64,000 nt of DNA from Phascolarctobacterium sp. Lineage in GTDB: Bacteria; Bacillota; Negativicutes; Acidaminococcales; Acidaminococcaceae. Positions 35,594 to 45,544 of this stretch are shown here, piece after piece. The notes under the pieces are model-generated. The model was given only the letters and a program-made list of their open reading frames with translations. It had not been told where the DNA came from and made no database searches. Positions within the stretch are counted from its first letter, which is position 1. Each line of letters starts with the position of its first letter. Where the stretch lies: contig QAMT01000013.1 in NCBI GenBank assembly GCA_003150755.1, forward strand, positions 62,001 through 126,000. The letters are read 5' to 3'. The position numbers were made by a program, and so were the translations under genes.

Positions 35594-36634
35594 TTGAAGT
35601 TCGGACTTTTAGACTATAATTATGGCACAAGTCAATATCGCATTACAACAAACTTTGGTGATGAAATCCAAAGCATAGCAGCTAGTTATTTTCTTCCTAA
35701 AATTGATTATTTCATTGACAGAGAACAAATCTCATCTAACAATTTTGATAAAAATGAAAAAATCAAAGTAATAATGAATGGGTGGTGGATACATGATGCC
35801 AATCAATGGCCACCAGCCCAGAACATTGAACCCTTATTAATTTCCATGCACTTTACAGACAAAAAAGATTTTATAAAGAATCTTTTTTCAAAAGAAAATG
35901 TTTATTATTTATCGGAGGGGAACTTACCTGTAGGTGCTAGAGATTTATACACACTAGAATTATTACAAAATTATAATATCCCTTCATATTTTTCTGGATG
36001 TTTAACTTTAACTTTACCAAAAAATGAAAATATAAAAAAACAGGACTATATACTATGTGTTGATGTAAATCCTATTATTGTTAATTATATAAAAAGCAAA
36101 ACCAGTAGACCTGTTTATTGTATCAGCCCTGAATTTAAATTCAATTTTTTCTCTGCTATTGATAAATTTAAAATTGCTTTTAATTTACTGGCAGCATATC
36201 AAAGTGCTCATACTGTCATTACAACACGGCTTCATGCAGCAATGCCAAGTTTAGCTTTAGAAACGCCTGTATTATTAATTGATAAATCCAAAACTAGTGA
36301 AATTAGATTTAGTGGCTTATCAGAGTTTGTCCATTCAGTCAAAGAAATTAATTATTTAAATAATCTTGATTATTATGATTTTAATAATCCACCACAAAAC
36401 AGTAGCAAATACCTAAAATATAGAAAAAATTTAATTGAAAAATGTGAATTATTCACTGGACATAAACATAATAATATCAGTCCTTTATTACAAAATAATT
36501 CTCCTGAAGAATTAATAGTCCAAAATCTAAATTCAATGTACAACGCTTCTAAAAATTTAAAAATAGAATCATATTTAACAAAAAGGAATATTCGTCATTG
36601 GTTTAAAGAAAAATTACTACAATCATTTAAATAA
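35594..36634 (+). CDS. Polysaccharide pyruvyl transferase-family protein, AT-rich
   Basis: 346 aa from TTG 35594, 7 nt after GGAGG. It matches the pyruvyl-transferase superfamily by NFGDEIQSIAASYFLPKIDYFI at the N-terminus, IPSYFSGCLTLTLP (near residue 133) and TVITTRLHAAMPSLALETPV (near 210), the family's C-terminal RLHA motif. Some members ketalise sugars with pyruvate; others are uncharacterised. Its base composition is much more AT-rich than its neighbours and codons end mostly in A/T, so recent acquisition is likely. It stands alone between the metal ATPase and glpK, with no other polysaccharide gene beside it. Confidence 0.75.
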   Translation: MKFGLLDYNYGTSQYRITTNFGDEIQSIAASYFLPKIDYFIDREQISSNNFDKNEKIKVIMNGWWIHDANQWPPAQNIEPLLISMHFTDKKDFIKNLFSKENVYYLSEGNLPVGARDLYTLELLQNYNIPSYFSGCLTLTLPKNENIKKQDYILCVDVNPIIVNYIKSKTSRPVYCISPEFKFNFFSAIDKFKIAFNLLAAYQSAHTVITTRLHAAMPSLALETPVLLIDKSKTSEIRFSGLSEFVHSVKEINYLNNLDYYDFNNPPQNSSKYLKYRKNLIEKCELFTGHKHNNISPLLQNNSPEELIVQNLNSMYNASKNLKIESYLTKRNIRHWFKEKLLQSFK

Positions 36635-36662
36635 TATTTCAATAAACAAATAGCAAAATTCT

Positions 36663-36689
36663 GCGGAAGGCAAATAACTGCCCTTCCGC
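36663..36689 (+). terminator. Terminator between the pyruvyl transferase gene and glpK
   Basis: GCGGAAGGCA / TGCCCTTCCGC stem with one bulged C. It lies between convergent genes and has no strong T-run on either strand. Confidence 0.5.
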
Positions 36690-36719
36690 TATGCTGAATA
36701 TACATACTTAAAAGCTGTT

Positions 36720-38290
<1,571 letters not shown>

Positions 38291-38309
38291 ATTTAGTTTT
38301 TACATTGGC

Positions 38310-39284
38310 TTAAAAATTTCCGTTAACCATGTGGCAGGCAACAAAATGGTCGCTGGCAACTTCTTTCAGCGCCGGTTTTTCTTTTCTGCAAATATCTTTG
38401 CAATATTCGCAGCGGCTCTGGAAGGGGCAGCCAACCGGCAAATCCAGCGGGCTGGGTATTTCGCTTTCCAGCGGCTGAATTTTTTCACCCGGTTTAAAAT
38501 CAACCTTAAACACTGCCTTCATCAGCGCTTTGGTATAAGGGTGCATGCCTTCCGAGGCAATGCGCCTACCGCCGCCGATATATTCCAGCACATTGCCCAG
38601 ATACATAACGGCAACCTGGTGGCACATCAAATCCACAAGGCCGATATCATGGCAGATGAACAGATAAGTTATGCCTTTTTCTTTTTGCAGGCGGCACAAA
38701 AGCTCGCATATTTTTTCCTGCACCGAAACGTCAAGCGCACTTGTTGCTTCGTCGCAGACAACGATTTTAGGGTTCAGCGAAAGCGCGCGGGCAATACCAA
38801 GGCGCTGGCGCTGACCGCCGCTCATGTTATGCGGATAACGGTCCTTAAACTCCTCCGGCAGTTCAACCATGCGCAAAAGCTCTGCGGCTTTGGCGTCAAT
38901 CTCGCTGTTTTTGATAAGCCCGAAATTTTTCAGCGGCTCGCAAACAATATCCTTAACCTTCATTTTAGGGTTAAAGGCAGAGTTCGGGTCCTGAAACACC
39001 ATCTGAATTTTGCGCCTGTTCTTGCGTGCTTCTTCGCCCTTCAGTTTTAAAATGTCGCGCCCTTCAAAAATAACCTCGCCGCTTGTAGCGGGATGAATTT
39101 GCAGCACCGTGCGCACCAGCGTACTTTTGCCGCAGCCGGATTCGCCGATAATGCCCAGCGTCTGCCCTTCACGCGCGTGCAGGGTAATGTTATCGCAGGC
39201 TGTTAAAAACCTGCCGCCGTCAACGGCAAATTTTTTGGTCAGATTTTTAATCTCTAAAATTACAGGAGGCTTAGACTCTGTCAT
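38310..39284 (-). CDS. Nickel/peptide-type ABC transporter ATPase (DppF/NikE-like)
   Basis: About 324 aa from ATG 39282-39284 (GGAGG 11 nt upstream; an upstream in-frame GTG overlaps the ribosome site). Walker A GESGCGKST, Q-loop VFQDPNSAFNPKMKVKD, signature MSGGQRQR and Walker B KIVVCDEATSALDVS. The C-terminal oligopeptide/nickel extension is present (LPVGCPFQSRCEYCKDIC, then KEKPALKEV) with its conserved cysteines. It overlaps the preceding ATPase gene by 14 bp. Last gene of the cobalamin-riboswitch operon; the two ATPases form a heterodimer with the permeases encoded upstream. Confidence 0.85.
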   Translation of the reverse strand: MTESKPPVILEIKNLTKKFAVDGGRFLTACDNITLHAREGQTLGIIGESGCGKSTLVRTVLQIHPATSGEVIFEGRDILKLKGEEARKNRRKIQMVFQDPNSAFNPKMKVKDIVCEPLKNFGLIKNSEIDAKAAELLRMVELPEEFKDRYPHNMSGGQRQRLGIARALSLNPKIVVCDEATSALDVSVQEKICELLCRLQKEKGITYLFICHDIGLVDLMCHQVAVMYLGNVLEYIGGGRRIASEGMHPYTKALMKAVFKVDFKPGEKIQPLESEIPSPLDLPVGCPFQSRCEYCKDICRKEKPALKEVASDHFVACHMVNGNF

Positions 39285-40068
39285 AATAATGCTCACCTCC
39301 GATAACAGGCACCGCGTTAAGCAGCTCTTTGGTATATTCGTGCTGCGGATTGCCGATTATTTCTTCGCGCCTGCCACTTTCAACAACATGGCCGTTTTTC
39401 ATAACCATGATTTTATTGGACATGTACGAAGCAACGCCCAAATTATGCGTAACAATGATAACAGCTGCATTATATTCGTTGCGCACGTCAACAATCTGGT
39501 GGATAATCTGCGCCTGGGTAGTTACGTCCAGCGCACTGGTAGGCTCGTCTGCCAAAAGCAGCTTGGGGCTGAACACCATTGCCATAGCAATGCCGACGCG
39601 CTGGCGCATGCCGCCCGAAAGCTCAAACGGATAACTGTTCATTACGTTATCGGCATTAGGCAGGCGCACATCAGTCAGCATTTTTACAGCCATGTCATAG
39701 GCTTCCTGTTTTGATTTTTCCGGCGCATGAGTGCGGATATAATCAATAAACTGGCCGCCTATACGGCGGATAGGGTTAATCATGTTGCCGCTGTCCTGAA
39801 AAATCATCGACATTTCGCGGCCGCACATTTTGCGCCATTGTTCCGGCGTGTTTTTTAAAACATCACGCCCGTCAAAAGTAATGCTGCCGCCAGAAACATG
39901 CCCACGCCCGGGCAGGCAGCCCATAATAGCACGGATAACCGTTGTTTTGCCGCTGCCGGATTCGCCTACAATCGAAAGTATCTCGCCTCTGTCAAGTTGC
40001 AGGTTAGCACCGGTTACGGTGAGTTTTTCACCGTAACTGATGTTCAAATCTTTTACATCAAGAAGCAT
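39271..40068 (-). CDS. Nickel/peptide-type ABC transporter ATPase (DppD/NikD-like)
   Basis: 265 aa. Walker [10 protein letters not shown] (residues 35-43), Q-loop [18 protein letters not shown], signature LSGGMRQR and Walker [17 protein letters not shown]. At 265 residues it is short, lacking most of the C-terminal oligopeptide extension, which is commoner in NikD-like than in OppD-like proteins. Second to last gene of the riboswitch-controlled operon, 28 bp after the binding protein. Confidence 0.85.
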   Translation of the reverse strand: MLLDVKDLNISYGEKLTVTGANLQLDRGEILSIVGESGSGKTTVIRAIMGCLPGRGHVSGGSITFDGRDVLKNTPEQWRKMCGREMSMIFQDSGNMINPIRRIGGQFIDYIRTHAPEKSKQEAYDMAVKMLTDVRLPNADNVMNSYPFELSGGMRQRVGIAMAMVFSPKLLLADEPTSALDVTTQAQIIHQIVDVRNEYNAAVIIVTHNLGVASYMSNKIMVMKNGHVVESGRREEIIGNPQHEYTKELLNAVPVIGGEHYYDRV

Positions 40069-40095
40069 TAACTTAATCCCTTCTTCTCAATCAAT

Positions 40096-41676
40096 TTATT
40101 TTGCGGGTTTAATTTCTTTAGTCAGCCAGTAATAATCGCAAGGCAGAATTTCGGCATCGGCAACGGATTTGTTGCTTACCATATTGGTCTGCGGATAGCC
40201 GAATACCAGGGATGCAGCATCGTCGAGGATTATTTTCTGCATATCAATTACCAGTTCGCGGCGTTTGGCAGGGTCAAATTCCATTGCCAACTTATCGCTC
40301 AGCGCATCAAATTCAGGATTGCTGTAACCGCTGCCGTTTTGCGGGTTGCTGCCGTTGACATTGGTTTTTAAATACATATTCATAAATACTTCCGGGTCAC
40401 CGGCCTGCAATGCAAGCACGTTGGAAATCAGCAGGTCGTATTCGCCGCGGGTGCCGATACCGTCAAGCACGTTGTAGTCAACATTTTGCAGGTTAACCTT
40501 AATGCCGACTTTCTGTGCATCGGACTGGGTTGCTTCTGCAAACAGCGGCAGTTCTGCACGTCCGCTGTAAAAGATAAAGTCAAGTTCAAGGTTTTTGCCG
40601 TCTTTATCGACATAACCGTCGCCGTTGGTATCTTTCCAGCCGGCATCTGCCAGCAGTTTTTTGGCGCGTTCTACATTATATTGGTTTTCGTCCAGCTTTT
40701 TCAGCTCGTCAAAGCCGTAATCAACGGAAGGCGGAAGGTACGGGCCACCCGGTACAAAGGTATCTTTAAGCAGCACTTTGCAATAAGTTTCGCGGTCCAG
40801 CGCAGAAAGCAGTGCCTGGCGCAGGCGTTTGTCTGCCATCGGCTTGCCTTCGCTTACGTTAATACGGGCAAGTACGTCGCGCAGGGAAGCAATGGTGCTG
40901 ATATTGAATTTGTCTTTATCCTGGAAGAGCTGCAAATCGCCGGGCGCAATGTTGATTGCCATGTCGATTTCGCCGCTCTGCAATGCCATGGCGCGGGTGT
41001 TCGGGTCGTCAATGGTCGGGATTTCAACATGTTTGTAAGGAACTTCGCCGTCCCAGTAATGCGGGTTAGCATCCATAACAGCTTTGGATTTGCTGTATTC
41101 CTTAACCATATACGGGCCGGTGCAGATAGGTCCCTGTTTTGCATAATCGCGGTCGGTTACGCTGGTATCAACAATGATGAACAGCGGGTCGCCCAGCATG
41201 CCCGGCAGGGTTGCAACCGGAGTTTTGGTTTTAATCATTACGTTCTGTCCGTCGGCGGTAATGCTTTCGGGCTCAAACATCGCGCGCGCACGCGGAGCTT
41301 TTTCAAAAGTACGTTCAATGGATTTTTTAACGGCTTCACCGGTTACTTTGTTGCCGTTGCTGAACACTGCTTTATCATTGATTTTAAAAGTCCAGGTCAG
41401 TTTATCGTCGCTGACGCTCCAGCTTTCTGCCAGCCACGGAGTAGAGTTCATCTGTTTATCAAATTTTACCAGGCATTCGCCAAGGCCGTAACGCATTACA
41501 ACCCAGCCGAAATAGTTATCGGTTGGTTCAAGGCTGTCGGCAAAGTTGGTAACGCCAAACCTTAATGTATCTTTAGCCGCAGCGCTTTTGGTATCATCGC
41601 CGCCGCAGCCTGCCGCTGCAAACGCCATAATCCCCACCATAGCCAGTGCAGCCGTAAGTTTTAAAGTTTTATTCAT
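40096..41676 (-). CDS. SBP_bac_5 family binding lipoprotein of the B12-regulated ABC importer
   Basis: 526 aa. Signal MNKTLKLTAALAMVGIMAFAAAGC with lipobox cysteine at residue 24. SBP_bac_5 landmarks: FDKQMNSTPWLAESWSVSDDKLTWTFKI, FSNGNKVTGEAVKKSIER, GPICTGPYMVKEY, MALQSGEIDMAIN and RLRQALLSALDRE. The family includes binders of peptides, nickel and metallophore complexes. It lies between permease and ATPase genes (order B-C-SBP-D-F). The cobalamin riboswitch upstream argues for cobalt, nickel or corrinoid rather than peptide transport; the sequence itself does not settle this. Confidence 0.85.
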   Translation of the reverse strand: MNKTLKLTAALAMVGIMAFAAAGCGGDDTKSAAAKDTLRFGVTNFADSLEPTDNYFGWVVMRYGLGECLVKFDKQMNSTPWLAESWSVSDDKLTWTFKINDKAVFSNGNKVTGEAVKKSIERTFEKAPRARAMFEPESITADGQNVMIKTKTPVATLPGMLGDPLFIIVDTSVTDRDYAKQGPICTGPYMVKEYSKSKAVMDANPHYWDGEVPYKHVEIPTIDDPNTRAMALQSGEIDMAINIAPGDLQLFQDKDKFNISTIASLRDVLARINVSEGKPMADKRLRQALLSALDRETYCKVLLKDTFVPGGPYLPPSVDYGFDELKKLDENQYNVERAKKLLADAGWKDTNGDGYVDKDGKNLELDFIFYSGRAELPLFAEATQSDAQKVGIKVNLQNVDYNVLDGIGTRGEYDLLISNVLALQAGDPEVFMNMYLKTNVNGSNPQNGSGYSNPEFDALSDKLAMEFDPAKRRELVIDMQKIILDDAASLVFGYPQTNMVSNKSVADAEILPCDYYWLTKEIKPAK

Positions 41677-41707
41677 AATTCATCTTCCCTTCTTTATCAA
41701 ATAAATT

Positions 41708-42538
41708 TTAATCTTCCTGGCGCGGGTCAAGCACATCGCGCAGTGCATCGCCCCACAGGTTAAAAATTACAACTGTAATAAAAATTGCAAGGCCCGGGAA
41801 AATCATCAGCCACGGAGCCGTTTGCAGCTGCTGGCGGCCTTCATTCAGCATCAGGCCCCATTCCGGTGCAGGCGGCTGCGAGCCGAAGCCAAGGAAGGAA
41901 AGCCCTGCCAGTTCCATCATCATTGCGCCGATATCGGCTGCTGCCGTAATAACCATCAGCGGCAGAATGTTCGGCAAAATGTGCTGCCACAGGATATGCA
42001 GCGAGGTACCGCCATTAACAACGGCTGCTTCTACATAATCGCGCTTTTTGATTTTTAAAACCATACTGCGTGCCAGGCGTGCATATTTGGTCCAGGTTAC
42101 AATCGTCAGCGCAATAATTGCGTTTATCAGGCTGCCGCCCAAGATACCGGCAATGGCAATAGCAAGTATCATACCAGGGAAGGAAATCATCATATCTGCA
42201 ATGCGCATGATGACAACATCCACAGCGCCGCCATAGTATCCGGCTATAACACCAAGCGTTGTGCCGACAACAAAAATAATTGCCACAAGTACCAGCACGC
42301 TGCTGAGCGAATAACTTGCGCCGTACAGGATGCGGCTGAAATTATCGCGTCCCAGTTTATCCGTGCCGAACAAGTGGTCAGCAGACGGCGGCAGATAAGC
42401 GTTTTTCATCACTGCCTCAAGCGGGTCGTAAGGCGCAATCAAAGGCGCTGCCAGCGCCACGCCAAGCAAAAGCAACACTAAAAGGCTGGTAATTAAAAAG
42501 GCACGGTTGGTTTTTAAACCATCAATCAAAGTCTTCAT
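41708..42538 (-). CDS. Nickel/peptide-type ABC permease (DppC/NikC-like)
   Basis: 276 aa, about six membrane helices. N-terminal LLVLLLLGVALAAPLIAPYDPLEA and DHLFGTDKLGRDNFSRILYGASYSL are hallmark DppC/NikC sequences; the EAA loop is VNGGTSLHILWQHILPNILP; AGLSFLGFGSQPPAPEWGLMLNEGR is the conserved C-terminal block. Inner-membrane channel half, 2 bp after the partner permease. Confidence 0.88.
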   Translation of the reverse strand: MKTLIDGLKTNRAFLITSLLVLLLLGVALAAPLIAPYDPLEAVMKNAYLPPSADHLFGTDKLGRDNFSRILYGASYSLSSVLVLVAIIFVVGTTLGVIAGYYGGAVDVVIMRIADMMISFPGMILAIAIAGILGGSLINAIIALTIVTWTKYARLARSMVLKIKKRDYVEAAVVNGGTSLHILWQHILPNILPLMVITAAADIGAMMMELAGLSFLGFGSQPPAPEWGLMLNEGRQQLQTAPWLMIFPGLAIFITVVIFNLWGDALRDVLDPRQED

Positions 42539-42540
42539 CT

Positions 42541-43485
42541 TTATTTACCTGCCTTTCTCAGCCTCGGGTCAAGGCGGTTATACGAAGCATCTATAATAAG
42601 GTTAATAATCATGTACATCAGCGCAATCCACAGCACAATGCCCTGTACCAGCTGAAAATCGCGGTAAATAATGGACTGTACGGCAAGGTAGCCAAGCCCC
42701 GGCCACGAGAAAACAATTTCTACAACAGCCGCGCCACCCAAAAGGTTACCAAACGACAAACCCAAAAGCGTAATCAGCGGAAGCATGGCATTAGGAAGAA
42801 CTTCCTTCCATAATATATGACTTTCGCTCATACCGCGTGCACGCGCACCGACAACATAATCCTGGTTGAGTTCTTCCAGCACCGTTGCACGCACCTGGCG
42901 CGTATATTTGGAAGCCATTACAATGCCCAGCGTCAACGCTGGCAAAACAAGGTTCTGCGGCGTTACGCTGCCGCCGACAATCGGGAACATGCCCAGCTTT
43001 AAACCAAAAATCCACAACAGCATCAGGCCCATCCAGAAATTAGGCACGGACACACCGACGAAGGTTAAAGCACGTACAAAGTAATCAAATACGCTGTTGC
43101 GTTTAACTGCGCTGTAAATGCCTGCCGGGATAGAAACCACAAGCATAAAAATAGTTGAGGCTGCCGCCAGGATTACTGTTGCAGGCAGGCTTTCCATCAA
43201 CTGTTCTACAACAGGCTTTTTAACCATGTAAGAAAAACCAAAGTTGCCCTGTACTGCTCTGCCAAGCCAATCCAGATACTGGAAAATAAACGGCTTATCA
43301 AGGCCAAGTTCGTGACGCAAAGCGTCGATTTCTACCTGGCTGACGACGATGTCTTCATTGCCTGCAATCATCTGGCGCACCGGGTCGCCCGGCGAAAGCA
43401 TGATAAGTGCAAAGGTAATAAAGCTGATTCCCAATAGCACAATAATGATTTGTCCTATACGGGCAAGGATTTGCTTTTTTGTCAA
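42541..43485 (-). CDS. Nickel/peptide-type ABC permease (DppB/NikB-like)
   Basis: 314 aa, about six membrane helices. Typical start RIGQIIIVLLGISFITFALIMLSPGDPVRQM, then LDKPFIFQYLDWLGRAVQGNFGFS, the EAA loop ARGMSESHILWKEVLPNAMLP and C-terminal VEIVFSWPGLGYLAVQSIIYRD. First gene of the operon, about 30 bp after the riboswitch-controlled terminator, so its transcription should fall when cobalamin is plentiful. Confidence 0.88.
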   Translation of the reverse strand: MTKKQILARIGQIIIVLLGISFITFALIMLSPGDPVRQMIAGNEDIVVSQVEIDALRHELGLDKPFIFQYLDWLGRAVQGNFGFSYMVKKPVVEQLMESLPATVILAAASTIFMLVVSIPAGIYSAVKRNSVFDYFVRALTFVGVSVPNFWMGLMLLWIFGLKLGMFPIVGGSVTPQNLVLPALTLGIVMASKYTRQVRATVLEELNQDYVVGARARGMSESHILWKEVLPNAMLPLITLLGLSFGNLLGGAAVVEIVFSWPGLGYLAVQSIIYRDFQLVQGIVLWIALMYMIINLIIDASYNRLDPRLRKAGK

Positions 43486-43516
43486 ACTGCACCAACTCCC
43501 AACAAAATTTATAACA

Positions 43517-43551
43517 TAAAAATTCCCTGCTGCTATTTACGGCAGCAGGGA
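43517..43551 (-). terminator. Riboswitch-controlled terminator before the ABC operon
   Basis: Minus strand TCCCTGCTGC-CGTAAATA-GCAGCAGGGA followed by ATTTTTATG (stem 43524-43533 / 43542-43551). It lies between the cobalamin aptamer and the first permease gene and is the likely expression platform. Confidence 0.85.
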
Positions 43552-43589
43552 GCTTTAAAGCAAATTTAAAGTTCTTGCTACCATACCGT

Positions 43590-43715
43590 CTCACGCAGTA
43601 CCGGAAAGCGGTAAAGGCAGGCGGCTGACTTGCATTGCTGCTTACAGCGGCGGGACCGTGCCGGATTTACACCGGCTTGCCGATTTAAGCCTTTAGGCAC
43701 CATTTACCCAACTTT
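43590..43715 (-). promoter_or_regulatory. Cobalamin riboswitch 1 (ABC importer operon)
   Basis: Minus strand contains the conserved core GCCGGTGTAAATCCGGCACG followed by GTCCCGCCGCTGTAA and the B12 box AGTCAGCCGCCTGCC. The arrangement matches adenosylcobalamin-type riboswitches. With the terminator downstream, bound cobalamin would reduce transcription of the importer genes. Confidence 0.92.
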
Positions 43716-43732
43716 TCAGTTATCATGTACTT

Positions 43733-43761
43733 ATTTTAGCACTGATTACTAATAAAGTAAA
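43733..43761 (-). promoter_or_regulatory. Promoter of riboswitch 1
   Basis: Minus strand TTTACT (43756-43761), 17-bp spacer ending in TGC, TAAAAT (43733-43738), an extended -10. The same TGCTAAAAT or TGCTATTAT element precedes riboswitches 2 and 3. Confidence 0.65.
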
Positions 43762-43801
43762 TAATTATTTTGTTGTAAAATACAATTAGTAATTTATACT
43801 G

Positions 43802-43819
43802 TATACCCGTATGGGTATA
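43802..43819. promoter_or_regulatory. 18-bp palindromic operator candidate, site 1
   Basis: TATACCCGTATGGGTATA, a perfect 7-4-7 palindrome, 40 bp upstream of the -35 box of the riboswitch 1 promoter. The TATACCC..GGGTATA pattern resembles operators of CsoR/RcnR-family metal sensors. Sites 2 and 3 are at equivalent positions. Confidence 0.65.
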
Positions 43820-43821
43820 CC

Positions 43822-43864
43822 CCTTTAAAAGCAGCAAAACCTTCACCGCTTACGATAAGGCTTT
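43822..43864 (-). terminator. Probable terminator after the SLH porin gene
   Basis: Minus strand AAAGCCTT / AAGGTTTT (43857-43864, 43836-43843) with a 13-nt loop, then GCTGCTTTTAAAGG. One wobble pair; modest strength. Confidence 0.5.
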
Positions 43865-43933
43865 TATCACAGCAGTCTGCGTCAAACGCTTTCTGCCGGA
43901 CACGCTTTACCGTTGCGGTACAGGTGTTATATA

Positions 43934-45172
43934 TTAAAACATAATCTGCAAACGGCTCCAGATAACTCTGTCATCCAGTCCGCTTTCTTTGCCTTCAAGG
44001 TCATAATAATGCAGCTGGTAAACCATGTTTTTGGCAACCGTTACGCCGCCGCCAACCATGTAGCCTTTAAAGCCTTCTTTAGCAAACAAATCCCAGTCAC
44101 CTGGATACATGGTATGGGCAACAAATGTGCCGACGCCCTGGTCATAGTAATTTGCAAACAGGCCATAGCTGCCTACCTTGTTTTTATCAGCGCCTTTATA
44201 GTTAAGGCCGATTACATAACCGTCATCGTCTGCGCCTTTTACTACGCCGGCAGCTTTGTTGTTGTCAGAATTAAGATACGTTGCTGCCAGCTGTACATCG
44301 CCGAAATTATATTTGGCGCTGACATTCCATACGGAGTTATCCCCGCCTTCTGCGGTCGGCACAAAACCAGTTAAGGTCATGGCATTGGAAGTTTCCGCAT
44401 CCTGGAACTCATCATAACCGGCCGAAAGGCTTAATTTGCCAATTTTGCCACTTACTTCTACGCCCCACATTTTATCATAACCGTAATCGGTCGGTATGCC
44501 GTAATAACCGCTTAGTTTTACGTCTTTACCATAAGTAGCGCGGATAAATTCGGCAGTATCATCATATAAAAAGCCGTTGGCCAGATAATGGTCGCCCTTA
44601 CCGGCAGTTACTTTAACCCCGCCAAGTTTACCTGCAACATAAGCCTGGTTAAGTTTTAAAGTATCGTCACCTTTTTCGTTATACAGATTCTGGTCGTTCT
44701 GCAAACGTCCGGTATAGCTCCAGTCCTCGTTAATCTGCCCATTAACGAACAAACGGCTGCGCAGGCGGTGTTTGGCAACCTTGCCATATTTAGCATCAAA
44801 ATCGCCGCTGCGGTCACCATATTCGTAACGGATTTGCCCGGTAATGCGTACATTATCCTGTTTCTTTTCAAGGTTAGCTACGCGCACGCCAAGGCTGTCG
44901 AGTTCGCCGGCAAATTCTGCTGCCAGTTTGTCAACATTTGCGCCTTTGGCCATAGCTTTTGCTACAATCTGTGCCATTTCATAGCGGGTCATCAGTTTGT
45001 CGCCGCCGTAAGTTCCGTCCGGATATCCGTCCACAACACCTTCTGCCGCCAGTTTGTTTACTGCGTCATAAGCCCAGTGTCCTGCCGGTACATCGCTGAA
45101 TGGGTTTGCAGCATAAGCGCTGGCTGTTACGCCAAGGGCCATAACCATTCCCATCAATAAAGTCTTTTTCAC
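43934..45172 (-). CDS. SLH-domain outer-membrane porin (OmpM type)
   Basis: 412 aa. Signal peptide MKKTLLMGMVMALGVTASAYA, then one S-layer-homology domain (residues 22-75: NPFSDVPAGHWAYDAVNKLA, VVDGYPDGTYGGDKLMTRYEMA), a short coiled coil (90-105) and a beta-barrel to the terminal aromatic (RLQIMF). In Negativicutes, OmpM proteins tether the outer membrane to peptidoglycan through the SLH domain and form pores. This copy is preceded by a cobalamin riboswitch, so it is probably made when B12 is scarce and may let corrinoids or cobalt pass the outer membrane; that role is inference. Confidence 0.9.
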   Translation of the reverse strand: MKKTLLMGMVMALGVTASAYAANPFSDVPAGHWAYDAVNKLAAEGVVDGYPDGTYGGDKLMTRYEMAQIVAKAMAKGANVDKLAAEFAGELDSLGVRVANLEKKQDNVRITGQIRYEYGDRSGDFDAKYGKVAKHRLRSRLFVNGQINEDWSYTGRLQNDQNLYNEKGDDTLKLNQAYVAGKLGGVKVTAGKGDHYLANGFLYDDTAEFIRATYGKDVKLSGYYGIPTDYGYDKMWGVEVSGKIGKLSLSAGYDEFQDAETSNAMTLTGFVPTAEGGDNSVWNVSAKYNFGDVQLAATYLNSDNNKAAGVVKGADDDGYVIGLNYKGADKNKVGSYGLFANYYDQGVGTFVAHTMYPGDWDLFAKEGFKGYMVGGGVTVAKNMVYQLHYYDLEGKESGLDDRVIWSRLQIMF

Positions 45173-45196
45173 AATAACGCCTCCTTAAAATAATAA

Positions 45197-45222
45197 AACC
45201 GTTTCCGGTTTTACGGAAGCGG
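45197..45222 (-). terminator. Riboswitch-controlled terminator before the SLH porin gene
   Basis: Minus strand CCGCTTCCG-TAAAAC-CGGAAACGG (one mismatch) followed by TTTTATTATTTTA, just before the AAGGAG ribosome site of the porin. Confidence 0.8.
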
Positions 45223-45242
45223 ACTAAAATCAGGCACAACAG

Positions 45243-45390
45243 AACACTTGCCTAAATCTTCACCCGTCTCCCGCAGGTTAAGCATAATGCTTATGTACAG
45301 GTGTTTCCGGCTCTGGCTTTTGCCATCACGGAGGCGGGACCGCGCCGGTTTTGCACCGGCTTTACTTTAAGGCACTTGCCGCCTGTACAA
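45243..45390 (-). promoter_or_regulatory. Cobalamin riboswitch 2 (SLH porin)
   Basis: Minus strand AGCCGGTGCAAAACCGGC, GCGGTCCCGCC, AGCCAGAGCCGGAAACACCT and the downstream CTTAACCTGCGGGAGACGGG, all conserved cobalamin-aptamer elements. It lies between the promoter at 45410-45438 and the terminator at 45197-45222. Confidence 0.92.
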
Positions 45391-45409
45391 TATTATTATG
45401 TTCTAAATC

Positions 45410-45438
45410 ATTTTAGCACTATTTATTATTAACGTCAA
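45410..45438 (-). promoter_or_regulatory. Promoter of riboswitch 2
   Basis: Minus strand TTGACG (45433-45438), 17-bp spacer ending in TGC, TAAAAT (45410-45415). Confidence 0.75.
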
Positions 45439-45477
45439 TATTTATTTAGTAAATTAAATAATTAGTATTTTGTACCA

Positions 45478-45495
45478 TATACCCCTAAGGGTATA
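45478..45495. promoter_or_regulatory. 18-bp palindromic operator candidate, site 2
   Basis: TATACCCCTAAGGGTATA, perfect 7-4-7 palindrome, 39 bp upstream of the -35 box of the porin promoter. It directly abuts the terminator of the mini binding-lipoprotein gene. Confidence 0.65.
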
Positions 45496-45496
45496 A

Positions 45497-45529
45497 AAAC
45501 AGCGGAAACGTTTAAGCATTTCCGCTGCA
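45497..45529 (-). terminator. Terminator after the mini binding-lipoprotein gene
   Basis: Minus strand CAGCGGAAA-TGCTTAAACG-TTTCCGCTG followed by TTTTTATACC (stem 45500-45508 / 45519-45527). Confidence 0.88.
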
Positions 45530-45544
45530 ACAAATTATCACTGC

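Noticed and set aside
43802..43819. Palindromes near the riboswitch promoters being ordinary terminators of upstream genes
   Set aside because: Each upstream gene already has its own separate GC-rich terminator next to the palindrome, the 4-bp centre is too small for a hairpin loop with this stem, and spacing to the downstream promoter is conserved.
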